A stretch of DNA of 64,000 nucleotides from Eublepharis macularius (lineage: Eukaryota; Chordata; Lepidosauria; Squamata; Eublepharidae), in NCBI RefSeq assembly GCF_028583425.1, contig NC_072791.1:46569368-46633367 (forward strand), given 5' to 3'. The translations under genes and the position numbers were made by a program. The notes under the pieces are model-generated. The model was given only the letters and a program-made list of their open reading frames with translations, had not been told where the DNA came from and searched no databases. Positions 40,691 through 50,576 of the stretch are shown piece by piece (positions within the stretch are counted from its first letter, which is position 1; every line of letters starts with the position of its first letter).

Positions 40691-40910
40691 ATTAGGAGTA
40701 ATTCTCTTCCCAAGGGGTTAGACATTTTCTCTCAACATAAAAGTCGCTTATTTTGGATAAAGAGACGATTAGATTTATCTTTAATATTTTAATGGCAGTT
40801 GGGATTATTGGGTAGGCAGCCCCGGTTTCGTTTGCTGGTGAGGGATTAGACTCTAATAAACTCTTCAGATTGAGATTTTTCTCCCTGTTTTGCACAAAGT
40901 ACTTGTATTT
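40690..40910. promoter_or_regulatory. Candidate distal VSX2 enhancer (about 20 kb upstream)
   Basis: This repeat-free block contains two GGATTA sites (40802-40807 and 40843-40848) of the type bound by OTX2/CRX, plus several GATTAG/TAATA half-sites. No coding potential is visible. Its function and its conservation are inferred. Confidence 0.4.
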
Positions 40911-41579
40911 ATGTTTTTTTTAAAAAAACCTACTTTTTTAAAGTCATAAATTCAATTTCCTAGTTCCTATTAGTATTAAATCAAGTTGATTACATCGTAG
41001 TGACTATTTGTACATATATCTTTTTAATTTTAACATGCACACCATAAAATCTTTAATGGTGCAATTGAAGATGCTTGCAACATTCCTGTTAAAACAGATG
41101 GAAATGGATCCACTGGCAGAAAGTTAGAGGCTACGGTGGAGGTACAGAAAAACCAGAAATAAATGATTTCTCAAACTGCTCACTCAATGATTTCTTAAAC
41201 TGCTTACTTGTATTAGTTTTTCCCTGACATGATATCCATATAGGGAGGGGGACCTGCAATGTATAAATAACCACCCAAGTTTGTGTTCTCAGAACACCAA
41301 AGTCTGGAAAAGCATAAACAGCCCTCAGCTTTCTGTATTTTTAGGACTGAAAGCGGGAGACAGAAAGGAAAAGGTGGCACACGTTTAATTTTTTTCTTTT
41401 ACAATGTCATCCATGTCAAGGAAGTTTTGAATTTTTGAAGCCATTTACAAATCGGCAAAATCTGAGATGAGTGTTTACAACCAGAGACAATAACGCCAGT
41501 ATCCAACAATAGAGAGCGGGTGATTAGCTGTCTCTAGACTAAAGTATCCCAACGACATGCAAGAATTTTGCCTGCGTCC

Positions 41580-42560
41580 TACCCGGTAGGTCAGCAAGAG
41601 TGTATTGCCGAGGGGGCTACGATTTCAGCGGGGCGGGGTTTAGTGGGGCGTGTGATAAGTGAGCGGGAGAAGGTTACTGTTCGCCTCAGACGTACGTTTG
41701 TGTGTGTGTGACTTTTCATCTCTAAGAGTTTTATACCAGTAAATGGAAATTGCACCGGTCCTTTCGCTGCATGCCAGGACAAATGCGTCGAGACTAGGGC
41801 GGGCTGTACAGACGGTCTCTTTCGGTGAATTGCCAGTGTTCTGAACTGTAGGGCGCAAGCATAATGTGTTGTAGAGACATTTTCTTTCAAACGGCGCAAT
41901 ATGGCAACCCTAACGAGATTGCGGGGATCCTGTAGCCTAAAACGGGTAGAAGAGAAAGGCAAGTGCCCTGAGGTCATAACCCAACATGCCTTCACGGCCT
42001 CCCTCGGATTTTTTTTGTAAGGCTAATCGGAAACTTGGTAATAGAATAAAATGTCAGTAAAGTAGAAATCAATAAATGCTAATGCTCGGGGACTTTCACT
42101 GCCAGGCCAGCACTCCCGCCCCCTCCCGCTTGCTCCTCTGCGCCCCCGCCTCGTCCTCCCTCTTCATCCTGCCCCTTTGATTTCAGTCTCTCCTCTAATC
42201 CCCACCTCATCAACTCTCGGGAAGGGTTCATCTGCAGCAGAAAATCCCTCATTCGGGGCAAAATCAGCTTAATTTGCAGCAATTTGTAGCAGGTCTTTGC
42301 TGGGATTTGAGTCTCAAATTATCCTTGCGGGTGGGGACGGCAGGCCGTGCAATATGGGCCGCGATTTCCCTCGCCCTGCCCGGTTGCAGAGATTTATCTG
42401 GGGAGTAATTACAGCTGCTCCGCCATTCGGGTCCCTTCCTGGACTCCACCCGCCCCTAACCCGACGGCAGGGCCTGGCACAGGGTAGCAGCCAAACACGG
42501 AGCCGCTCGGATTAGCAGCATTAGCCGCAAATGCAAAGCAACAATTAATCATTTGCTGGA
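41580..42560. promoter_or_regulatory. CpG-rich candidate distal VSX2 enhancer or promoter-like block (about 21-22 kb upstream)
   Basis: This GC- and CpG-enriched block has no repeat signature and lies far from any other CpG-rich sequence. It has GC boxes (GGGCGGGG near 41630). At 42060-42560 there is a motif-dense core: TAATTA next to a CAGCTG E-box (42406-42417), GGATTA (42509-42514) and AATTAAT (about 42543-42549). It carries the kind of sequence I associate with deeply conserved vertebrate non-coding elements. The mouse Vsx2 super-enhancer has an element near this distance (from memory). A promoter for an unseen transcript is the alternative. Confidence 0.5.
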
Positions 42561-43238
42561 AAATAGAAATGATTGGGGACCTCCTCGAGCTGGAGGAGAG
42601 CGGGGGTAGCGGGCAGAGAGAGGTAGGCTGGCTGGCCGTGCCGCTGGGAGCAGTGGAGCAGCGAGGAAAGGAACGCAAGCAAGCAAGCGAGCAGAAGAGA
42701 TGGACCTCGTGGCCTCTGGGCTGGAACCTGGAAAAGAGAGCAGGACACTTTCTTCTAATACTGCTAATTACAACCCAAGTGTTCCTCTGCTTGACAATTC
42801 ACGGTGGGACCCCCCCTCCCCGCAGATTAGACACCCCAAGAAAACCTCCCACATCAGATGCCTACAGGGCAGGGAAGCCCTAGAACAGACCTTGAGCGGC
42901 CGGGAGCAAGGAAGCTTCATGGCTTGTTTAAGGGGAAAACGGTATCGTTTGAGATTGTGGTGTTTTACAATGGGGGACAGGCTACTGTAGTCTCCCTGTT
43001 GCTGCTGTGCCTGTTAAATACACTTCAGAGGCGACAGGGCTTCTGCACACCGCTTTCCCCAGTAGCGTTTTTTCAAGTTCAGCGATTTAACAGCATTGTC
43101 TGGACGTACCGTTATACTAAAATATACATCGGGTTATCCACGTTCCTAGTTTTCATGTTTTTAAAAAGCAAGTCTCTAGCTCATTTTGTTGCAGAGATGT
43201 GCTTTTTCCATTTAGATCTGCAAGGAAAGGGGCTAGAG

Positions 43239-43633
43239 AAGTGTTTCCCAACCTTTCCCACCACCCTACAGTTGAATCCCTAACTTAAATTTTTCAAATC
43301 TTGAGGAACCTCTACCTATGAAAATGTTTACATGCCAGAAAAAGTTGATGGCAGGTTTGTGGGTGGGTGTGACAGCTTACAAGAACAAAAGTGAAGCATC
43401 TTTTTTCTTTTTTGTGCTATCTAAACATCAAAATAAAGTTCACATCCAAGTCAATATAAGGTTTACTTTCAGTGTGATACTTATTTTTGCACAAATGTTG
43501 AATTCTTGGCCAAATTTGGATATTTGGAATTTTTTGCAGTATTTCAAAAATTTGCTTCACAGTTTCTTGCTGAACCTCCAACAATGTCCTGCAGAACCCG
43601 AAGGCTCCACAGAACACTGGTTGGGAAACTCTG
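43239..43633. mobile_element. Non-autonomous hAT element, 395 bp, perfect 8-bp target duplication
   Basis: It begins AAGTGTTTCCCAACC and ends GGTTGGGAAACTCTG, diverged from hAT CAGTGTTTCCC termini. It is flanked on both sides by GGCTAGAG (43231-43238 and 43634-43641). No transposase remains; the open frames within it are chance. Confidence 0.9.
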
Positions 43634-43654
43634 GGCTAGAGACTTAGAACTTAT

Positions 43655-44950
43655 CTTTTAAAATTAGAGCTGGGAATTCAGAGAACCTGGTGCATGTTTT
43701 GGTATAATAGTATATCAATATACTGCTATTGAATCACCAATTAAAAGAAAAAGAAAAAACTCTCTGCAGTTTGGAGAGGAAATTGTTACCAAGGGGAAAT
43801 TCAGTGGAGCCAGGAAAATCCAAACTTTCTCGCCCATACAGCAGCCCCCCAGGCTTTGTGGCAGTCTCCCCCAAAATCTCTCTCAAACCTGCTTTGCTCC
43901 AGTTGGAGAAAACCATGGGAAACCCTGGGTGATGCACAAATGCACCAGGATGCTGTGAGGAAGCAGAGGGAAAAAACTCAATTCCCAGCAGCATTGAACT
44001 CAAGGCAAATAACTCATGCCATAAATCAATGGGTTCACTGCCAATCTGTAATCTAGAAATATCCACCCTCATTTCACTCAATTACTTTAAAATTAATTTC
44101 TGAGTATTTTTAACATGATCATGATGCTTAAGGTTTAACCACATAAACTTGCAACAGTCCCTATTGACCAATTTTCTCGTTTATGGCCTTTTTTTCACAA
44201 GTGATTTTTGCTGCTTTTTTTCTGCTGCAGAAGCACAGGCAGAAAATTTGGAAGAGAACCCTTGAAACGCCACATTGAAATCTGAAGGGGGAGCTACGTG
44301 TCTGGAATTCAGAAGCAAATCCAAAGCTGTATGGGGCCAAAAGTGGCAAAAATTGCCTTTAAAAAATTGTGCTCCTCCTTTTGCCATTTAAGCTGTTTTG
44401 TTCATGTTTATGTGGCAGGTTTCTCTTTGAGCAGCAGCCATTCTCACCATAGGGCATGATTTTTTTAATCAGCATTTGAATACTGTTAAATCATTTTGTG
44501 AACTGGGTTCCCTGAATTCTCAGATACCATTTTTTTAAAGGAACTTTATTGTCCTTTTTATTGCAGAGATATATGAGAAAGGCATATCTTTGCACCAACA
44601 GGAGCTAGAGAGTTCATTTTCAAAAAATTAAAGCTGGGAATTCAGAGAACCTGATAGTCAAATTGTTATAATTTTCTAACAATATTTTCTGATTAAAAAA
44701 TACCTTCCCCCTCACCCCCATGTAAGGGGAAACGGCTGTCATGAGTAGGAGCAGGAACATCTGAGATTTCCCGCCCACAATCCAGGTTTGGGAAAGATTG
44801 GAGAAAAGCTGGTGAAAGCCCAGGAGGTACACAAATGCACCACAGGAAACCCCCCACTTCCCAACAGCACTAAACTCAAGACAAATAACCCATCTGGAAA
44901 AGGTCATTTTGGTAATATGAGTTGTTGCAGTTCTTATTCTTCATGATTCA
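43655..44950. repeat. Two related copies of an unclassified repeat
   Basis: GCTGGGAATTCAGAGAACCT starts a block at about 43670 and again at about 44633. Both contain CAGGATG/CACAAATGCACCA phrases and end with ACTCAAG-CAAATAAC-CAT and a TTGCAACAGTCC / GTTGCAGTTC phrase. The DNA between (44160-44630) includes a related sequence in the opposite direction (CCTGAATTCTCAG). The family is not recognised. Confidence 0.6.
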
Positions 44951-45950
44951 AAGCTCTGAATTGAACACAACATTAGGAACTGGAAACCAACTTGAATCAC
45001 CTACTCTGATTCTCAAAAGTTTATGCTGGAATAATATCTTTTGGTGTCTAAAGTGCCCGTAAACTGTTTTATTTTGCTGCTATAGACTACTCATCAGGAA
45101 TTCTCAAAAAATTAAGTATGTGGGTGAGTGGGAGGGTTAGCACATTTTGTTTCTTTGGCATATGCTGTAAATGCATGCACAGAACCACGAAGGCACCATA
45201 AAGAGTGCCTTTCATGTAACCACTGAAGAATATCTTGAATTGTTGATCATTTTTTCTAGTATGACATTAACTAAAAAAAAAACACTTCCACATCATTTAA
45301 ATCAGTGTGACTGTTGCAGGATGAAGGATACTCAGGAAGTGATCCTTGGTATGTTAGAATAAGAGTGTTTTAAGCATATCCCTCTAAATGTTGAAGAGTG
45401 TACAGCAAGCCCATCTAGAAGTCCAGGAAGGCAACAAAGCAAGTTTCAGCATATGAGCCTCAATTACATCACTCGAGTTGGTATGTGCCATAAATATGCC
45501 TCTGAAACTTTGCCACAAGGGCAAGGGTGGTTTTTTTTTTACACTATTGTATCTAGTATGCTGTAAATACAGTTTAGCCATTCACTGCACTTGATTTTCA
45601 GAAAGCAGGAACACCGAGTACTATCATTTGTGTGTATTTTAAAGTCCTGGGCTTTGTTGTCTCACAGTATCTTCAAAATATGTCCCAATACAACATATCA
45701 GCACCACCTAGCTAGAAAGATACACTCAAGCATCCGTGATTAATTATAAAATTTTACTTCCATTCCATGGAAAGCATCTTATTGGTACCTACCCATACTT
45801 TTTTCTTGCTGTTTAGCAGCAAATAGCAGTGATGTAATTGGAGACTGAGTTGCAACATTCCATCATCTCAGCCTCTATAATCTGAGGATTTCAATACCAA
45901 CAGCAAAAATTCGGGGTTCACGGCCTACCACTAACCTTGAGCAAATTGAT
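44950..45950. other. Intergenic, no feature recognised
   Basis: AT-rich sequence with short poly(A) and poly(T) runs and no identifiable exon or transposon. Confidence 0.5.
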
Positions 45951-46170
45951 TGTTTGTTTTCTTTTATAATCCACCTTTCTTATTGGGACTGATGGCAGAT
46001 TACAAATATGAGAACTATTCAGTCAACCAATAAACCAGTTACATACATGAATGATATTTTAAACTAATAGCAAAAGTTCCTACTAAAACAAAGCTATTCA
46101 GTTGATCAGCAAGCAGATTACAAAATATGATAACATTTGATTCTGATGGCCAAAATTCCTAGTAAAACAA
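45950..46170 (-). repeat. LINE 3'-tail fragments
   Basis: TTTTATAATCCACCTTTCTT and a GGCAGATTACAAATATGA phrase are the reverse of the L2-type 3' tail also seen at 23.6, 15.3 and 63.5 kb. Confidence 0.6.
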
Positions 46171-46439
46171 CATAATGCAGGGAGACTGGTACTGAAGAAC
46201 TGAAAGGAAAAAAACACATTATCCCCTAAAGTAGAGGTCACCTTCCAAGCTGATCCATTATATCACAGCTCACAGCTCTGTACCTCTACAAGAATGTCCT
46301 CCTGTTTGTTGCACTGTTTGTTGCTGTAAGTATATCCAACTGGATAGTTTCTGTTGTTTAATAGTCTTGGAATTATCTATGCTCTTTTAGCATTTCTTCA
46401 ACTGATGAAGGTTAAAGGAGAAAGTGCTAAAGCAGGATT

Positions 46440-46861
46440 TCAGCTGAACCATCAAGAAGACAAAAGTAATGACTACTGAGGAATTACACAATTTTAAATG
46501 TGACAATGAGGACACTGAAATTGTTTTCTATTCCTTGGCTCAATCATCAACCAAAAGGGAGACTGCAATGAAGAAATCAGAAGAAGATTGAGACTTGGAA
46601 GAGCAGCTGTGAGGGAGCTAGATAAGATCCTTAAAGATAGAGATGTCTCTCTGGGAACCAAGATCAAGATAATCCAAACTATGGTATTCCCCGTTGCCAT
46701 GTATGGACGTGAAAGTTGGACCAGGAAGAAATTTTATTCATTTGAAATGTGGTGCTGGAGGAGAGTTTTGCAGATACCATGGACAGCCAAAAAGACAAAT
46801 AAGTGGGTACTAGATCAAATCAAGCCTGAATTCTCATTAGAAGCTAAAATGACAAGACTAT
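46440..46861 (+). mobile_element. Bov-B/RTE LINE, left half (interrupted)
   Basis: The frame from 46588 reads RLGRAAVRELDKILKDRDVS, then TKIKIIQTMVFPVAMYGRES, FEMWCWRRVLQIPWTAKKTN and KWVLDQIKPEFSLEAKMTRL. This is the standard C-terminal region of Bov-B reverse transcriptase. It stops exactly where the palindromic insertion begins and resumes at 47408. The copy is 5'-truncated but has a fairly well preserved frame here. Confidence 0.93.
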
Positions 46862-47407
46862 GAGCCAAAACACACGTTAAGAAATACCTAGGTTCAGCAC
46901 GTGTTCTCTTACCTCAAGGTTTGCCGGGATCTGTAGGCATCCTGGAAGCTTAAAGTTTAGCATTTACAGAGCAGCAGGGAGGGAAATACAGGCACCTGTA
47001 TTTCCCTTCCCCTTCCTGCTGCTCTGTAAATGCTAAACTTTAAGCTTCCAGGACGCCTACAGATCCAAGCAAACCTTGAGGTAAGAGAACAAGTTTAGCA
47101 TTTACAGAGCAGCAGGGAGGGAAATACAGGCGCCTGTATTTCCCTTCCCCTTTCTGCTGCTCTGTAAAAGCTAAACTTGTTCTCTTACCTCAAGGTTTGC
47201 CGGGATCTGTAGGCATCCTGGAAGCTTAAAGTTTAGCATTTACAGAGCAGCAGGAAGGGGAAGGGAAATACAGGCGCCTGTATTTCCCTCCCTGCTGCTC
47301 TGTAAATGCTAAACTTTAAGGTTCCAGGACGCCTACAGATCCCGGCAAACCTTGAGGTAAGAGAACACGTGCTGAACCTAGGTATTTCTTAACGTGTGTT
47401 TTGGCTC
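46862..47407. mobile_element. 546-bp foldback element made of nested palindromes
   Basis: The ends are perfect inverted repeats of at least 47 bp beginning GAGCCAAAACACACGTTAAG. Inside, a roughly 100-bp palindromic module occurs three times (about 46943-47045, 47090-47178 and 47226-47322). Each contains TTTAGCATTTACAGAGCAGC, GAAATACAGG and the inverse, and the modules are separated by inverted GGTTTGC-GGATCTGTAGGC segments. The flanks TAT (46859-46861) and TAA (47408-47410) fit a 3-bp TWA target duplication, suggesting a PIF/Harbinger-like MITE. It carries no gene. Confidence 0.85.
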
Positions 47408-47745
47408 TAAGGCTATTGTACTTTGGTCACATCATGAGAAGACAAGATTCTCTGGAAAAGTCAATAATGCCAGGAAAAGTCAAAGGCAGTAGGAAAAGAG
47501 GAAGACCTAAAATGAGATGCCTTGACTCAATAAAGGAAGCCACGTCCTCCAGTTTGCAAGATCTGAGCAAGGCTGTTAATGATAGGATGTTTTGGAGGTC
47601 TTTCATTCATAGGGTCACCATAGGTCAGAGGCAAATTGACGGCACAAGTATCGCCGTTTTTAAAAAATGGAGAGCCTCACTTGGGCACACAAAGATGGTA
47701 GGCACACAGTTTCCTTGTTCTCATTGTCCTAGGTATAATACTCAA
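47408..47745 (+). mobile_element. Bov-B/RTE LINE, right half and 3' tail
   Basis: It continues the frame of the left half directly: LRLLYFGHIMRRQDSLEKSI, then GSRKRGRPKMRCLDSIKEAT and SFIHRVTIGQRQIDGT, which is the end of the Bov-B ORF. Removing the foldback insertion restores the RLRLLYFGHIMRR order, so the element was whole when hit. Confidence 0.93.
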
Positions 47746-48221
47746 CTGTAAAATAAAAAGCAGCCATAAATGTAATCAGCTCATTTAATAAATTAATTTT
47801 TAGTGTTTAGCTCAACCACTAGAGCATTAGCAATCTCCTCCAGCATTATATTCTTTGCAAGTTTGAGAAGTTGACTTCTGAACATATTGGATCACAAAAA
47901 TGAATTTTTTATGTTATCTCACAGATGAATATTTCATGTGCAGAAGTAGCACCAAACTGCTCTTACAGAAGTAGCACCAAATTGGGACTTTGGAGCTACA
48001 ATGTGGCATGAACAAATCTTTGGAATTCTACTTACTCTTTTCCTGTAAGAAACGATGTCACTGCGTTAGAGACCAAGATTATACTGGACATCTGGGGAAA
48101 GACAAAGTAGAATGGTTATTATTCAATAATTTTTTCCAGTAATTTGTACATATATCTATAGGATGGAAGAAATTGTACCACATGAGACTATATAGTTTGC
48201 TGAAGTATTTCAATAATAGGT

Positions 48222-48224
<3 letters not shown>

Positions 48225-48308
<84 letters not shown>
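48225..48308. repeat. Compound (CT)n(CA)n microsatellite
   Basis: An uninterrupted CT run to 48278 switches directly to a CA run to 48308. The overlapping open frame with serine/leucine and threonine/histidine runs is not a gene. Confidence 0.97.
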
Positions 48309-48309
<1 letters not shown>

Positions 48310-48506
48310 AAGGTTATCAAGAAGAGTTAATAGCATATGTCCCTGCCCAGAACTCCTTAGTACCCTAGGTAGGAGCACAAAACTTATAAACCTAAAGCTA
48401 CTGCAACTCCCAGCTAAAAGGTATCTGAATCCCCCAGTAGCTAAAACAACAGCAGCCTATGTATTTTTGACTGGGAAATACAAGGGTCACAGACAGAAGG
48501 GAGAAC

Positions 48507-49460
48507 AAGATTCAGGTCCAGTAGCACCTGAAAGACCAACTAGATTTCCATGGTAAGAGCTTTGAAGAGTCAAAGCTCCCTTCATCAGATATGTGGGGAG
48601 TGGAAAAAGGTAGGAGTCTTTAAAATCCAGGCAGAGGGAGGGAGGGATATTGCAAATTAGAGTGTCAGGAGGAAGCTAGCTATAATACATGATGCAATTA
48701 GCTTGATAGAGCATATGTGCAAAGTGCAGCAAATTATCATCTATAATGCAAGAAAAATCTTATGTCCTGTTTCATCTCTGAAGGGTCCATCATTTCGAAT
48801 TTGCAAATAAACTCAATTTCAGCAATCTCATGTTGTAATTTTCCTTTGAAGTTTCTCTGCTTGAGAACTGCTACTCTTAGGTTAGCAATTGAATGTTCTG
48901 GCAGATTGAAATGTTTTCCCACTGGTTTTTGAATGTTGTGATTTTTTTATATCAGATTTATGTCCATTCATTCTTTTGCAAAGGAACTGACCTGTTCATC
49001 CAATATAAAGAGCTGAAGGGCATTGCTGACACTTGATGGCATATATAATGTTGGATAAAGAACAAGTGAATGAGCCTGAGATGGTATAAGTGGTGCTGTT
49101 ATGTCCAGTGATTGTATTGTTGGAGAGAATATCAGGGAAGAGTTGGTATCTTGGTTTATTGCAAGCCCTGATTCCAGAGTTTGTGTCCATGCTGGGAAGT
49201 GTATTTTTGTGAGCAAGGAACTGTTTAAGGTTCCAGGGACTATTTGTGGGCAAGAGAAGGTTTGCCTTCCCAATGCCTATGAGAGAGGAGTGTCATTGTC
49301 CAGCACAGCTTGTTAATAATGAACTAGTTTGAGCTGAGAACTGTTATGTGACTACCAGTGTTGTTCTATTGTTCCATTTTGGCTTATCTTGTAACATGTC
49401 ATACCTTGGTACCATTCTGACTTTGCTGATCTGTTATTACTACACCTGGTGAGTATTGTA
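48507..49460 (-). mobile_element. Penelope-like element, linker, GIY-YIG and 3' end (minus)
   Basis: The frame at 48996-49253 reads GHNSTTYTISGSFTCSLSNI, then IYAIKCQQCPSALYIG, the GIY-YIG nuclease signature (IYAI...LYIG). The frame at 48737-48922 reads GKHFNLPEHSIANLRVAVLK, then EIAEIEFICKFEMMDPSE. The 3' end on the plus strand is TTCAGGTCCAGTAGCACCTG. It is the best-preserved C-terminal half in the window, with one frameshift between the two parts. Confidence 0.9.
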
Positions 49461-49716
49461 ATCACAACAGTCATCCAGATCTGTATCAATGGTTAGGAAG
49501 CTTCCTGTTCAGTGAAGCCCTAATGACAGGCCTCCTTGGGTCTGAGTCCCACCAGAATTACAATATCTACACATAAATCTTTTGCAATATTGCACACAAA
49601 ATGTCTGCAGTGGTATAGTCCACTTTGCTGGCAGCACCCCTTCAGGTCCTTTCCCAGCACTTGTTACCCCAGATCCTTTTACATGGACATGCCAGTCACT
49701 GAACCTGGAAGCTTAT

Positions 49717-49781
<65 letters not shown>

Positions 49782-49782
49782 C
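49717..49782. repeat. (AAC)n microsatellite, about 22 units
   Basis: A perfect trinucleotide run. An open frame through it yields a polyasparagine tract of no biological weight. Confidence 0.97.
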
Positions 49783-49965
49783 TGCACTTATTTACCGCTC
49801 TTCTAGACAGATTAGTGCCTCACCCAGAGAGGTGAACAAGTTAGTATTATTATTATTCCCCACAATACAGCTGGGGATCTGGGGCTGAGAGGAGTGGCTT
49901 ACCCAAGGCTGCCTACTGAGCTCACGGCAGTAGTGGGATTCAAACCAGTAAAGTGCTGATTCGCA
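49783..49965 (-). mobile_element. SINE/LINE-derived fragment (minus)
   Basis: CTTATTTACCGCTCTTCTAG, AGAGGAGTGGCTTACCCAAG and GTAGTGGGATTCAAACCAGT form the inverse of a tRNA-SINE-like body. The (AAC)n run likely grew from its tail. Confidence 0.55.
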
Positions 49966-50423
49966 TGTATATAGGATATATATAGGATGTATGAATATTA
50001 TTTTTAACATTTCATTTAAATTTTATGTATGTTTGGAAAGAACATTTAGGTGTTTGTATTTTCTGTGATAAGTGCCTCCATTTTAATTTATTTCTGCATG
50101 CCATTTATATCCTATACTTTATTTGTATACCATTTATACCTCATTGAAGCAAAGATGGGTGTAAATTTTAATGGCTATTAAATTTGGTATGTGGTGAGGA
50201 AAGAGGATGACTGCAGTTTTATTCTAAGGCTGTAGAAATAATGAGTTGAATCCAGACTAAACTGCCAATGTCTTCTAATTCCTGCTTCCTTCTGCAACCT
50301 GCCCTCTCATATCATTGCTTAGAGTCCCCGTCCCTCAAGAGCAGCAGCATTTTGCGGAGATCAGTGGATTACTGTGGGAAGTGGAAAGACAGGAAAATTC
50401 CACTCCACCATTAGAAAATTTAG

Positions 50424-50576
50424 GTTGCTTCCACACACATTGGGTAATGCACTTTCAATGCTCTTTAGTGATCATTTGGAACCGAGTTTTCATGTGTGAA
50501 ACAAAAAATCCACTTCCAAAGCATTTCTAAAGTGTATTGAAAGTGCATTATTCAATGTGTGTGGAAACGGCCTTAG
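50424..50576. mobile_element. Palindromic MITE, second copy of the 13.80-kb family
   Basis: The left arm TTCCACACACATTGGGTAAT and GCACTTTCAAT is repeated in inverse at the right end (ATTGAAAGTGCATTATTCAA, then TGTGTGTGGAAACGGCC). The inner GAGTTTTCATGTGTGAAAC matches the centre of the 13.86-kb copy. Confidence 0.75.

Noticed and set aside
42569..42883. 104-codon open frame with a hydrophobic stretch
   Set aside because: No homologue that I recognise, no splice or promoter context that fits. Probably chance in a GC-richer block.
43318..43647. 109-codon open frame
   Set aside because: It falls inside the 395-bp hAT-type MITE and reads through its right end. No conserved domain.
48173..48556. 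127-codon open frame with Ser-Leu and Thr-His runs
   Set aside because: Translation of a (CT)n(CA)n microsatellite and the flanking Penelope 3' end.
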